64,000 nt of DNA. Source: Castellaniella hirudinis_A. GTDB lineage: Bacteria > Pseudomonadota > Gammaproteobacteria > Burkholderiales > Burkholderiaceae_B. The notes under the pieces were generated by a model, which was not told the DNA's origin, did no database searches, and worked only from the letters and a program-made list of their open reading frames with translations. Shown here piece by piece: positions 43,842-52,568 of this stretch. Both the position numbers and the translations under genes were made by a program. The stretch lies in the NCBI RefSeq assembly GCF_047468865.1, contig NZ_JBLGTV010000016.1:1-64000 (forward strand), read 5' to 3'. Position 1 is the stretch's first letter, and every line of letters begins with the position of its first letter.

Positions 43842-45142
43842 GAGAGATTCTCCACGCGCAAACGGGTCACGTCCGAACGCACGAAAGGCTGGGCCTGCAT
43901 GGCCTGCAAGGCGGTATCCACGTCGCCCTCGCGGGCTTCATGAGTCAGGAAAATAATATCGGCCTGGCGGTCGCCATGCGGCTGCTGGAACATCGAGCCC
44001 ACGGAAATCCCGGCCCCGGACAGAATCCGGGCCAGGTCGGCCAGCACCCCGGGCCGGTCATCCACGCGCAGGCGCAGGTAAAAACTGGAACGAACCTCGG
44101 CCATGGGCAGGATGGGAATATCCACCATGGCATCGGGCTGGAAGGCCAGGTGCGGCACCCGGTGCTCGGGGTCGGCCATCTGCAGGCGCGCCACGTCGAC
44201 CAGATCAGCCACGACCGCCGAAGCCGTGGGCAGCGCCCCCGCCCCCTGGCCGTAGTACATGGACAGGCCCACGACGTCGCCGCGCACCAGCACGGCATTC
44301 ATGGCGCCCTCGACATTGGCCAGCAGACAGTCTTCGGGCACCAGCGTGGGGTGCACGCGCAGTTCGATGCCATCGGGGCGCCGGCGCGTGATCCCCAGCA
44401 GCTTGATCCGATAGCCCAGACGGGCGGCATGCAGGATGTCCTCGGACGCCAGACCGGGGAGACCTTCGGTGGTGGCCTTGTCGAACTGCACCGGAATGCC
44501 GAAGGCCAGCGAAGCCAGCAGGGTGAGCTTGTGCGCGGCATCCACGCCTTCGATGTCGAACGTGGGGTCGGCCTCGGCGTAGCCCAGGCGCTGGGCCTCG
44601 GCCAGCACCTCGGCAAACGGCAGGCCGCGCTGACGCATTTCGGACAGGATGAAATTGGTGGTGCCGTTGATGATCCCGGCCACCCACTGGATGCGGTTGG
44701 CCGTCAGCCCTTCGCGGATGGCCTTGATGATGGGAATCCCCCCGGCCACGGCGGCCTCGAAGGCCACCATCACCCCGCGCGCCTGGGCCGCGGCGAAGAT
44801 TTCATTGCCGTGCACGGCCAACAGGGCCTTGTTGGCGGTGACGATGTGCTTGCCCTGGTCGATGGCGGCCAGAATACAGTCGCGGGCCAGCGTATCGCCG
44901 CCCATGAGTTCGACGATGATGTCGATGTCGGGATCCAGGGCCAGCGCCATGCCGTCATTGGTCACGGTGACCGCGTCGCCGACCAGGGCGCGGGCCTTGG
45001 CCACGTCGCGCACCGCCACGGCGGCGACCTCGACGCGGCGGCCCGCCCGGCGGGTGATTTCGTCGCCGTTTTGCGCCAACACCGTCCAGACGCCGCCGCC
45101 GACCACCCCCAGGCCCAGCAGGCCAATGCGAATCGGCTTCAT
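43838..45142 (-). CDS. hom: Homoserine dehydrogenase
   Basis: Reduces aspartate semialdehyde to homoserine, the branch point to threonine and methionine. It is 434 residues: an NAD(P)-binding domain (IGLLGLGVVGGGVW), TANKALLAVHG, a catalytic domain with EAAVAGGIPIIKAIREGL and GIINGTTNFIL, and a C-terminal ACT domain (about 350-430, DRPGVLADLARILSGAGIS), which normally gives feedback control by threonine. The ATG overlaps the upstream aminotransferase stop (ATGA). Confidence 0.97.
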   Translation of the reverse strand: MKPIRIGLLGLGVVGGGVWTVLAQNGDEITRRAGRRVEVAAVAVRDVAKARALVGDAVTVTNDGMALALDPDIDIIVELMGGDTLARDCILAAIDQGKHIVTANKALLAVHGNEIFAAAQARGVMVAFEAAVAGGIPIIKAIREGLTANRIQWVAGIINGTTNFILSEMRQRGLPFAEVLAEAQRLGYAEADPTFDIEGVDAAHKLTLLASLAFGIPVQFDKATTEGLPGLASEDILHAARLGYRIKLLGITRRRPDGIELRVHPTLVPEDCLLANVEGAMNAVLVRGDVVGLSMYYGQGAGALPTASAVVADLVDVARLQMADPEHRVPHLAFQPDAMVDIPILPMAEVRSSFYLRLRVDDRPGVLADLARILSGAGISVGSMFQQPHGDRQADIIFLTHEAREGDVDTALQAMQAQPFVRSDVTRLRVENLS

Positions 45143-46326
45143 TTCAGCAGCCCGTCCTTGCGAAACATGTCCTTGATGCCGCGCACCGCCTGGCGGATGC
45201 GCTGCTCGTTTTCGATCAGGGCGAAGCGCACGTATTCATCGCCGTAGTCGCCAAAGCCGATGCCCGGCGACACAGCGACCTTGGCCTCGGCCAGCAGGTG
45301 CTTGGAGAATTCCAGCGAGCCCTGGGCGCGATAGGGTTCGGGTATCCGCGCCCAGATGTACATGGACGCCTTGGGAATATCCACCGGCCAGCCGGCATCG
45401 TGCAGGCCCTTGGCCAGCGTGTCGCGCCGGCGGCGGTATTGTTCCACGACCTCGGCCACGCAATCCTGGGGGCCTTCGAGGGCGGCGATCGCGGCCACCT
45501 GCAAGGGCGTGAAGGTGCCGTAGTCGTGATAGCTCTTGATCCGCGCCAGGGCGTTGACCAATTCCTGGTTGCCCACCATGAAGCCGATGCGCCAGCCCGC
45601 CATGTTGTAGCTTTTGCTCATGGTGAAGAATTCGACGGCGACGTCGCGCGCGCCCGTCACCTGCATGATGGACGGCGCCACATAGCCGTCGAACGTGATG
45701 TCGGCATAGGCCAGGTCGTGCACCACCAGAATGCCGTGTTCCTTGGCCAGCGCCACGATGCGCTCGAAAAACGACAGATCCACGCATTGCGCGGTGGGAT
45801 TGCTGGGAAAGCCCAGGATCATCATCTTGGGCTTGGGGATGGCTTCGCGCACGGCGCGCTCGATTTCCTCGAAAAAGTCCAGCCCCGGGGTCATGGGCAC
45901 CGAGCGGATGTTGGCCCCGGCGATCACCGCCCCATAGATATGGATGGGGTAGCTGGGATTGGGCACCAGCACGGTATCCCCGCGATCCAGCGTGGCCAGC
46001 ATCAGGTGGGCCAGGCCCTCTTTCGAGCCGATGGTGACGATGGCTTCCGTGTCGGGGTTGAAATCCACCCCGTAGCGGCGCTGATACCAGCCCGTGATGG
46101 CCCGGCGCAGGCGCGGGATGCCCTTGGACACCGAATAACCGTGCGTGTCGGGCCGCTGGGCGGCCTCGACCAGCTTGTCGACGATGTGCGGCGGCGTGGG
46201 GCCATCGGGGTTGCCCATGGACATATCAATGATGTCCTCGCCGCGGCGGCGGGCGGCCATCTTCAGTTCCCCGGTGATGTTGAACACATAGGGGGGGAGG
46301 CGCTCGATGCGCGGAAAGGTCGTCAT
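45139..46326 (-). CDS. Alanine/aspartate-type aminotransferase (AlaC-like)
   Basis: A class I PLP aminotransferase of 395 residues. The PLP lysine lies in TMSKSYNMAGWRIG, and NPTAQ, DLAYADITF and the C-terminal Arg in EYVRFALIENEQR are also typical. The N-terminus PRIERLPPYVFNITGELK is shared with the AlaC/YfdZ group, glutamate-pyruvate transaminases often found just upstream of hom in Burkholderiales. The ATG at 46326 has AAAGGA upstream; the extension to 46506 was rejected. It is coupled to hom by ATGA. Confidence 0.9.
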   Translation of the reverse strand: MTTFPRIERLPPYVFNITGELKMAARRRGEDIIDMSMGNPDGPTPPHIVDKLVEAAQRPDTHGYSVSKGIPRLRRAITGWYQRRYGVDFNPDTEAIVTIGSKEGLAHLMLATLDRGDTVLVPNPSYPIHIYGAVIAGANIRSVPMTPGLDFFEEIERAVREAIPKPKMMILGFPSNPTAQCVDLSFFERIVALAKEHGILVVHDLAYADITFDGYVAPSIMQVTGARDVAVEFFTMSKSYNMAGWRIGFMVGNQELVNALARIKSYHDYGTFTPLQVAAIAALEGPQDCVAEVVEQYRRRRDTLAKGLHDAGWPVDIPKASMYIWARIPEPYRAQGSLEFSKHLLAEAKVAVSPGIGFGDYGDEYVRFALIENEQRIRQAVRGIKDMFRKDGLLK

Positions 46327-46553
46327 GATGATCCTTTGGGGGAAGGCAAAAGCGGGCGGATGATTGCAGTGCAGCAAATCCGATAATCTAGCGCATGCGC
46401 CCCGGTCTCGCAAATCCAGCGGCGCGGCGCGCGCAAAAGGCCGGTCTTGGCGGGATGGCGCGGCGCCCTCGCCACCCCGCGGCCCGGCGCGCGCGGCAGG
46501 CCGCACGGCGGCGCCCCCACTGCGCTATCATCACAGGAACTCTGGAGTGCACC

Positions 46554-46997
46554 GTGCTACTGCAAAAAGACTTCAATCCCGCCCTGAACACCGTGACAGC
46601 CTATGGGGAACACCACCTGGAAATCAACCAGACGCGCTACGAAACCGCAGTCTGCTTCGGCCCCGAAGGGCCCATCCAGACCCTGGATCTGCACAGCGCC
46701 GCCGACATCGACGGCGCATTCCTGAAGACCCTGGTGGGTCTGGACGCGCCCCGGGATCCCATGGCCTTCCTGGACGACGCGCCGCCCAGCCTGCCCAAGG
46801 ATGCGCCGGAAGTCCTGCTGATCGGCACGGGCACCCGCCAGGTCTTCCTGGCCCCCGATATCATCCGCCCGCTGCTGCGGCTGGGCATCGGGGTCGAGAC
46901 CATGACCACCCAGGCCGCCGCCCGCACCTACAACATCCTGATGTCCGAAGAGCGCCGCGTCCTGGCCCTGCTGCTTCCCGGAGGCCCCACCACATGA
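46554..46997 (+). CDS. Mth938-like (DUF498/Xcc1710) domain protein
   Basis: A 147-residue single-domain protein of the Mth938-like fold. It shows FNPALNTVTAYGEHHLEIN, EVLLIGTGTRQVFL and VETMTTQAAARTYNILMSEERRV, all typical of this conserved family with no established biochemical role in bacteria. No ATG is suitable. GTG 46554 has GGAG 6 bp upstream and starts where homologues do. The stop overlaps bcp by 4 bp, so the two should be co-translated. Confidence 0.88.
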   Translation: MLLQKDFNPALNTVTAYGEHHLEINQTRYETAVCFGPEGPIQTLDLHSAADIDGAFLKTLVGLDAPRDPMAFLDDAPPSLPKDAPEVLLIGTGTRQVFLAPDIIRPLLRLGIGVETMTTQAAARTYNILMSEERRVLALLLPGGPTT

Positions 46998-47464
46998 GTT
47001 CCATCGCCACAGGCCAGGCCCTGCCCCGCCTGACCGCCGAATCCACCCACGGCCCGTTCGATTCCAGTACGCTGCTGGGCCGCCCTTTCGTCCTGTACTT
47101 CTACCCCAAGGACAACACCCCCGGCTGCACCACCGAATCCCAGGATTTCCGCGACCTGCACGACCAGTTCCTGGCGGCGGGCTGCGCCGTCTACGGCATT
47201 TCGCGCGACACCCTGAAATCCCACGACAACTTCACCGCCAAGCAGTCCCTGCCCTTCGCCCTGATTGCCGATCCCGACGAAACCCTGTGCCAGCTGTTTG
47301 ACGTGATGAAGCTGAAAAACATGTACGGCAAGCAGGTGCGCGGCATCGAACGCAGCACTTTCCTGGTCAATGCCCAGGGCATCCTGGTTCAGGAATGGCG
47401 CAAGGTGCGCGTCCCCGATCACGCCCAGGAAGTCCTGCAAGCCGCACAGAACCTGGCCGCCTAG
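46994..47464 (+). CDS. bcp: Thioredoxin-dependent peroxiredoxin (Bcp/PrxQ type)
   Basis: Reduces hydrogen and organic peroxides in the cytoplasm. The 156-residue product has the peroxidatic cysteine in YPKDNTPGCTTESQDFRD (about residue 46). The canonical resolving Cys five residues later is Ser here (CTTES). The only other cysteines are in AAGCAVYG and ETLCQLF, so it may be of 1-Cys type or use one of these. It is coupled to the Mth938-like gene by ATGA and precedes PIN-PhoH by 18 bp. Confidence 0.93.
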   Translation: MSSIATGQALPRLTAESTHGPFDSSTLLGRPFVLYFYPKDNTPGCTTESQDFRDLHDQFLAAGCAVYGISRDTLKSHDNFTAKQSLPFALIADPDETLCQLFDVMKLKNMYGKQVRGIERSTFLVNAQGILVQEWRKVRVPDHAQEVLQAAQNLAA

Positions 47465-47482
47465 GCCCCGGAGCCCTTCTCT

Positions 47483-49411
47483 ATGCCCCTGCCCAAACCG
47501 CCCAGCCGACTGGGCGACACCGCCACACCGGATACCGCCGCGACGGCCGCCGTCGCCACCCCCGACGCCGCCCCGGCGGCCGCCGCGACACCCGCCCGCA
47601 GCGCCCCGGCGGCAACACCGGCGCCCGCCCGGGACACCCCGGCCGCCGCCCCGGCCAAGCGCGGCAAGCGGCCCATCGCCGCCATCCTGACGGCGCGCGC
47701 CAGCGTGCCGGCCACGCCGGCTACGCCAACAAGCGCCCCGGCGCCCGCGGCGGCGTCCGCTGCGCCGGCGGCCAAGCCGCGCACCGCTGCAACAACACCC
47801 GCTGCAACGGCACCCGCCGCAACGACGCCTGCCGCTGCAACGCCCGCCGCAACGTCCGCTCCCCCGGCGACACCCGCCCCCTCGGCAGCGCCCGCCGCCC
47901 GGCAGGCCGCCCCGGCCGCGACACCGCCGGCCGGGCGGCGCAAGACCGACACCGCGCAGGCAGCCGCCGCCCCGGCGGCCAAACCGCGCGCCAAGCGCCT
48001 GCCCGCCGCCCAGCGCAAACTTTTCGTGCTGGACACCAACGTCCTGCTACACGACCCCACGTCGCTGTTCCGCTTCGCCGAGCACGACGTCTTCCTGCCC
48101 ATGATCGTGCTGGAAGAACTGGATCACCAGAAAAAAGGCATGTCCGAGGTCGCCCGCAACGCGCGCCAGGTCAGCCGCTATCTGGATGAACTAATCGCCA
48201 CGGCCGACCTGGCCAAGGGCGTGCGCCTGGACACCCTGGGCAACACCGACGCCCTGGGCGCGCTATACGTCCAGACCCGGCCCACCGACGCGCACCTGCC
48301 CGTCGAGCTGCCCATGGGCAAGGCCGACAACGTCATCCTCAGCATCGTCCACGGCCTGCGCCAGGAATCCCCGAAACGCGAAATCGTGCTGGTGTCCAAA
48401 GACATCAACATGCGCCTGAAGGCCCGCGCACTGGGCCTGCCCGCCGAAGACTACCTGAACGACCATGTCCTGGACGATTCCGACCTGCTGTACGACGGCG
48501 TCATGCCCCTGCCGGAAAACTTCTGGATCAAGCACGGCAAGGACATCGAATCCTGGCAGCAGAACGGCCTGACCTGGTATCGCGTGCGCGGCCCCCTGTG
48601 CAGCCAGTTCAGCGTCAACGAATTCGTCTACTACGACGGCGACATGCCGCTGGCCGCCCAAGTGCACGAAGTCACCGGCAAGAGCGCCGTGCTGTCCACG
48701 CTGCGCGACTACAGCCACGCCAAGAACAGCGTCTGGGGCATCACGGCCCGCAACCGCGAACAAAATTTCGCGCTGAACCTGCTGATGGACCCCGACGTCG
48801 ACTTCGTGTCCCTGCTGGGCCAGGCCGGCACAGGCAAGACCCTGCTGACACTGGCCAGCGGGCTGGCGCAAACCTTCGAGACCAAGCGCTACACCGAAAT
48901 CATCATCACCCGGGCCACCGTCCCGGTGGGCGACGACATCGGCTTCCTGCCCGGCACCGAGGAAGAAAAAATGCTGCCCTGGATGGGCGCGCTGGAAGAC
49001 AATCTGGAAGTCCTGCACCAGGGCTCCGGCGGCCCCGTCAGCACCAACGGCAACGGCGGCGGCCAAGACTGGAGCAAGACCCCGGCCATGGATCTCATCC
49101 GTTCGCGCATCAAGGTCAAGTCCCTGAATTTCATGCGCGGGCGCACCTTTCTGAACAAGTTCCTGATCATCGACGAAGCCCAGAACCTGACCCCCAAGCA
49201 GATGAAAACCCTGATTACCCGGGCGGGGCCCGGCACCAAGATCGTCTGCCTGGGCAACATCGCCCAGATCGACACGCCTTACCTCACCGAAGGCAGCTCG
49301 GGGCTGACGTATGTGGTGGATCGCTTCAAGGGCTGGCCGCACGCCGGCCACATCACCCTGCAACGCGGCGAACGGTCCCGCCTGGCCGACTATGCCAGCG
49401 ACGCGCTCTAG
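47483..49411 (+). CDS. PIN-PhoH fusion ATPase with long disordered N-terminal extension
   Basis: A 642-residue protein of the PhoH2/YlaK type. It has a PIN nuclease domain (from LDTNVLLHD at about residue 183, with EELDHQKKG) followed by a PhoH superfamily-1 helicase-like ATPase (Walker A GQAGTGKT near 446, Walker B IIDEAQN near 561). Such proteins are proposed RNA helicase/RNases. Unusual here is the first ~175 residues, which are almost only Ala, Pro and Thr with some basic residues (KRGKRPIAAIL) and look like a disordered linker. A GGAG precedes the ATG by 11 bp. It follows bcp and may share its transcript. Confidence 0.92.
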   Translation: MPLPKPPSRLGDTATPDTAATAAVATPDAAPAAAATPARSAPAATPAPARDTPAAAPAKRGKRPIAAILTARASVPATPATPTSAPAPAAASAAPAAKPRTAATTPAATAPAATTPAAATPAATSAPPATPAPSAAPAARQAAPAATPPAGRRKTDTAQAAAAPAAKPRAKRLPAAQRKLFVLDTNVLLHDPTSLFRFAEHDVFLPMIVLEELDHQKKGMSEVARNARQVSRYLDELIATADLAKGVRLDTLGNTDALGALYVQTRPTDAHLPVELPMGKADNVILSIVHGLRQESPKREIVLVSKDINMRLKARALGLPAEDYLNDHVLDDSDLLYDGVMPLPENFWIKHGKDIESWQQNGLTWYRVRGPLCSQFSVNEFVYYDGDMPLAAQVHEVTGKSAVLSTLRDYSHAKNSVWGITARNREQNFALNLLMDPDVDFVSLLGQAGTGKTLLTLASGLAQTFETKRYTEIIITRATVPVGDDIGFLPGTEEEKMLPWMGALEDNLEVLHQGSGGPVSTNGNGGGQDWSKTPAMDLIRSRIKVKSLNFMRGRTFLNKFLIIDEAQNLTPKQMKTLITRAGPGTKIVCLGNIAQIDTPYLTEGSSGLTYVVDRFKGWPHAGHITLQRGERSRLADYASDAL

Positions 49412-49424
49412 GCCGGCGGCACCC

Positions 49425-50459
49425 TTGCGCCAGCCGCCGCAGGCCAGGACAGCCCATGACGAGCCGGCGGATACCAGCCGCCGGCCCCTGGCCTTCACCA
49501 TGGGCGACGCGGCGGGCGTGGGGCCGGAACTGATTGCGCGCCTGTTCGCGCAAGGGCTGCCCCACCCGGCGGTGGTGTATGGCGACGCGGGCATCCTGGC
49601 GCGCACCTGCCGGGCGCTGGGGACGGCCCTGCGGGTGCAGCCGCTGGATCAGCCCGGCGCGGGCACCACCGGCGGCGTCATCGGGGTGCTGAACCGCTGG
49701 CAGGCCCTGCCCCCCGACCTGCCCGCCGGGCGCGTGGATGCGCGGGCCGGGCGCGGGGCCTATGAATACCTGTGCCACGCCATCGACGACGCCCTCGCCG
49801 GGCGGCTGCGCGCCCTGGTGACGGCCCCCCTGCACAAGGGCGCCATGCATGCGGGGGGCATCGACTTCCCCGGCCACACGGAAATCCTGGCGGCGCGCAC
49901 CGGCACCGCCGACTACGCCATGATGCTGGCCAACGACGAGCTGCGCGTGCTGCTGGTCACGATCCACATCGCCCTGGCCGACGTCCCGGCGGCCATCGAC
50001 CAGGCCGCCGAAACCCGCGCCATCGGGCTGGCCCACCTGGCCTGCCGGCAATCCGGCATCGACCGGCCGCGCATCGCGGTGGCGGGCCTGAATCCCCACG
50101 CGGGCGAAGGCGGCGTCTTCGGCGACGAAGAAGCCCGCCACATCGCCCCGGCCATCGCCCAGGCCCGCGCCCAGGGGCTGGAGGTCTCCGGCCCCTGGCC
50201 GGGCGACACGGTGTTCATGCGGGCGCGCCAGGGCGAATTCGACATCGTCGTGGCCCAGTACCACGACCAGGGCCTGATCCCGGTCAAGTACCTGGGCCTG
50301 GACGAAGGCGTCAACGTCACGGTGGGCCTGCCCTTCGTGCGCACCAGCGTGGATCACGGCACGGCCTTCGACATCGCCGGCCAGGGCATCGCCGACCCGT
50401 CATCGTTGCGGGCCGCGCTGGCCATGGCGCTGAAAATGACCACGCGCCACCCGGGCTGA
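49425..50459 (+). CDS. pdxA: 4-hydroxythreonine-4-phosphate dehydrogenase (PdxA family), start uncertain
   Basis: A pyridoxal-phosphate pathway dehydrogenase acting on 4-phosphohydroxythreonine. Family motifs are clear: FTMGDAAGVGPEL, PLHKGAMHAGG, FPGHTEIL (metal His), VTIHIALADVP (metal His), NPHAGEGG and QYHDQGLIPVK (metal His). The N-terminus is unclear. Candidate in-frame starts are TTG 49425 (344 residues, used here), ATG 49392 (overlapping PIN-PhoH) and ATG 49500, which would remove the first beta strand. An attractive ATG at 49456 is in another frame. Some residues resemble the PdxA2 branch, so a role outside B6 synthesis is possible. It converges on dnaB. Confidence 0.85.
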   Translation: MRQPPQARTAHDEPADTSRRPLAFTMGDAAGVGPELIARLFAQGLPHPAVVYGDAGILARTCRALGTALRVQPLDQPGAGTTGGVIGVLNRWQALPPDLPAGRVDARAGRGAYEYLCHAIDDALAGRLRALVTAPLHKGAMHAGGIDFPGHTEILAARTGTADYAMMLANDELRVLLVTIHIALADVPAAIDQAAETRAIGLAHLACRQSGIDRPRIAVAGLNPHAGEGGVFGDEEARHIAPAIAQARAQGLEVSGPWPGDTVFMRARQGEFDIVVAQYHDQGLIPVKYLGLDEGVNVTVGLPFVRTSVDHGTAFDIAGQGIADPSSLRAALAMALKMTTRHPG

Positions 50460-50565
50460 AAAAGCCGGCTGGCGGGCGCGCACGGCACAGGCGCGGCTAC
50501 CGCCAGACGGGGGCGGGCTTCCGGGATACCGTTCCCACTGCATCCAGGACACAAGGCCTTTCACG

Positions 50566-51936
50566 TTAAAACACAGGGGCCGCCGAAAAATTGAGAAACC
50601 GCGTGCTGGCGCCCTGAAAAGTCAGGCGCACCGTGCCGATGGGGCCATTGCGCTGCTTGCCGATGATGATCTCGGCCGTGCCTTTGTCCGGTGAATCCGG
50701 GTTGTAGACTTCGTCGCGGTAGATGAAGATGATCACGTCGGCGTCCTGCTCGATGGCCCCGGATTCGCGCAGGTCGCTCATGACGGGGCGCTTGTTGGGG
50801 CGCTGTTCCAGGCTGCGGTTCAATTGCGACAAGGCCACCATGGGGCAGTTGAGTTCCTTGGCCAGGCCCTTCAGGGACCGGCTGATCTCGGAGATTTCCG
50901 TGGCGCGGTTTTCCCCCCCGCTGCCGGACATCAACTGGATATAGTCGATGATGATCAGGCCCAGCTGGCCGCACTGGCGCGACAGCCGCCGGGCACGGGC
51001 GCGCAGCTCCATGGCGGTCAAGGCCGGGGTTTCATCAATGTAGATTTGCGCCTGTTCCACCTTTTGCACGGCGTGCGTCAGGCGCGGCCAGTCGTCCTGG
51101 TTCAGCTTGCCGGTGCGCATGCGGTGCTGATCCAGCATGCCCACCGAGCCGATCATGCGCATGGCCAGCTGCACCGCCCCCATTTCCATGGAGAACACCG
51201 CCACGGGCAGCCCCTGCTCGATGGCGACGTGCTCGCCGATATTCATGGAAAAAGACGTCTTCCCCATGGACGGGCGGCCCGCCACGATGACCAGGTCGCC
51301 CGGCTGCAGGCCCGAGGTCATGCGATCCAGATCTTCGAAGCCGGTGGGCACCCCGGTGATGTCGGAATCCCCTTCGCGGTGATAGAGCTCGTCGATGCGC
51401 TCGACCACCTGGGCCAGCAGGGGACGGATTTCCTGGAACCCGGCCATGCCGCGCGCGCCTTCCTGGGCGATCTGGAATACTCGGGACTCGGCCTCGTCCA
51501 GGATCTGGCGGGCTTCCTTGCCCTGCGGATTGAAGGCGGCCTCGGAGATTTCGTCGGCAATCGACACCAGCTTGCGCAGCATGGCGCGTTCACGCACGAT
51601 CTCGGCATAGCGGCGAATATTGGCCGCCGACGGGGTATTGTGCGCCAGGGCGTTCAGATAGGCCAGGCCGCCGGTGTCGTCGGCCTTGCCCGACGAGCTC
51701 AGGGATTCGAACACCGTAATCACGTCGGCCGGGCGCGACAGGCTGATCAGACGCGCGATATGCTGCCAGATCAGCCGATGGTCGAAGCGGTAGAAATCGT
51801 CTTCGACCAGGACATCGGCGATGCGGTCGAAGGCGGCGTTGTCCAGCAGCAGCCCGCCCAGCACCGATTGCTCGGCCTCGATGGAATGCGGCGGCACCCG
51901 TAAATAATCCAACTGCGTATCGGCTTTGGTTTCCAC
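50566..51936 (-). CDS. dnaB: Replicative DNA helicase
   Basis: The hexameric 5'-3' helicase of the replication fork, 456 residues. It has an N-terminal DnaG-interaction domain (PPHSIEAEQSVLGGLLLD), a linker, and a RecA-type ATPase with Walker A AGRPSMGKTSF, the LIIIDYIQLM Walker B, and LSQLNRSLEQR. The start is GTG 51936, with AAGGA about 10 bp upstream. It lies directly after the terminator of the rpsF-rplI operon, so it needs its own promoter or read-through. Confidence 0.97.
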   Translation of the reverse strand: METKADTQLDYLRVPPHSIEAEQSVLGGLLLDNAAFDRIADVLVEDDFYRFDHRLIWQHIARLISLSRPADVITVFESLSSSGKADDTGGLAYLNALAHNTPSAANIRRYAEIVRERAMLRKLVSIADEISEAAFNPQGKEARQILDEAESRVFQIAQEGARGMAGFQEIRPLLAQVVERIDELYHREGDSDITGVPTGFEDLDRMTSGLQPGDLVIVAGRPSMGKTSFSMNIGEHVAIEQGLPVAVFSMEMGAVQLAMRMIGSVGMLDQHRMRTGKLNQDDWPRLTHAVQKVEQAQIYIDETPALTAMELRARARRLSRQCGQLGLIIIDYIQLMSGSGGENRATEISEISRSLKGLAKELNCPMVALSQLNRSLEQRPNKRPVMSDLRESGAIEQDADVIIFIYRDEVYNPDSPDKGTAEIIIGKQRNGPIGTVRLTFQGASTRFLNFSAAPVF

Positions 51937-51956
51937 CCCGAGTGTCCTTCAAAACG

Positions 51957-51988
51957 AAAAAAGGGCCGACGACATGCCGGCCCTTTTA
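51957..51988 (-). terminator. Intrinsic terminator of the rpsF-priB-rpsR-rplI operon
   Basis: A 10-bp stem AAAAGGGCCG/CGGCCCTTTT (51959-51968 with 51978-51987), 9-nt loop, is followed leftward by further T residues (TTTTTTCG). It sits 20 bp upstream of the dnaB GTG. The symmetric A/T flanks mean it could also stop rightward transcription. Confidence 0.85.
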
Positions 51989-51993
51989 TCCTA

Positions 51994-52062
51994 CCCCGCC
52001 CGATTGCGGCGGGGCAATGCGGCACCGCCGCCCGCCTGGCCGAACCGAAGCCCGGGCTTCGG
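51994..52062. repeat. Two strong inverted repeats between rplI and its terminator
   Basis: CCCCGCC-N7-GGCGGGG (51994-52014) and the perfect 18-bp palindrome CCGAAGCCCGGGCTTCGG (52045-52062) lie in the 3' untranslated region of rplI. Neither is followed by T residues. They could protect the mRNA 3' end or be protein-binding sites. Confidence 0.55.
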
Positions 52063-52095
52063 CGCAAGGCGGGGCCCCGGACGCCGATGCGGCGA

Positions 52096-52551
52096 TTACG
52101 CCATTTCGCCCTGCACCGTGAGCGTGACATCGGCCACCACGTCGGCGTGCAGCGCAACCTGCAGGGGGAACTCGCCCACGGCCTTGATGGCGCCGTCGGG
52201 CATGTGGACTTGACCTTTGTGCACATCGGCAAAGCCGGCGGCCTGCAAGGCCTTGGCGACGTCCATGTTGGTGACCGAGCCGAACAGGCGGCCGTCGACA
52301 CCGGCCTTCTGGCCGATGACCAGGGCGAAACCATGGAGTTTTTCGGACAAGGCCTGGGCGGCGGCCAGTTTTTCGGCCTGCAGTTTTTCGAGCTCGGCAC
52401 GGCGAGCTTCGAATTCTTTCAGGGCGGCGTCAGTGGCGCGGCGGGCGATCTTCTTGGGGATCAGGAAATTGCGGGCGTAGCCATCGCGCACGCGCACGAC
52501 ATCGCCCAGGTTGCCGAGATTGGCGACTTTTTCAAGCAGAATGATTTGCAT
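52096..52551 (-). CDS. rplI: 50S ribosomal protein L9
   Basis: A large-subunit protein that binds 23S rRNA. The 151-residue product starts MQIILLEKVANLGNLGDVV, with a glycine-rich RGGYARNFL-like segment here reading RDGYARNFLIPKK, a long connecting helix, and the C-terminal L9 domain. Last gene of rpsF-priB-rpsR-rplI, 17 bp after rpsR. Confidence 0.98.
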   Translation of the reverse strand: MQIILLEKVANLGNLGDVVRVRDGYARNFLIPKKIARRATDAALKEFEARRAELEKLQAEKLAAAQALSEKLHGFALVIGQKAGVDGRLFGSVTNMDVAKALQAAGFADVHKGQVHMPDGAIKAVGEFPLQVALHADVVADVTLTVQGEMA

Positions 52552-52568
52552 GACGATTGACCCCTGGC

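Noticed and set aside
46364..46553. Longer N-terminal forms of the Mth938-like and bcp frames
   Set aside because: The extensions are Arg/Pro/Ala-rich, unlike the families, and the GGAG-GTG and ATGA starts give correct lengths.
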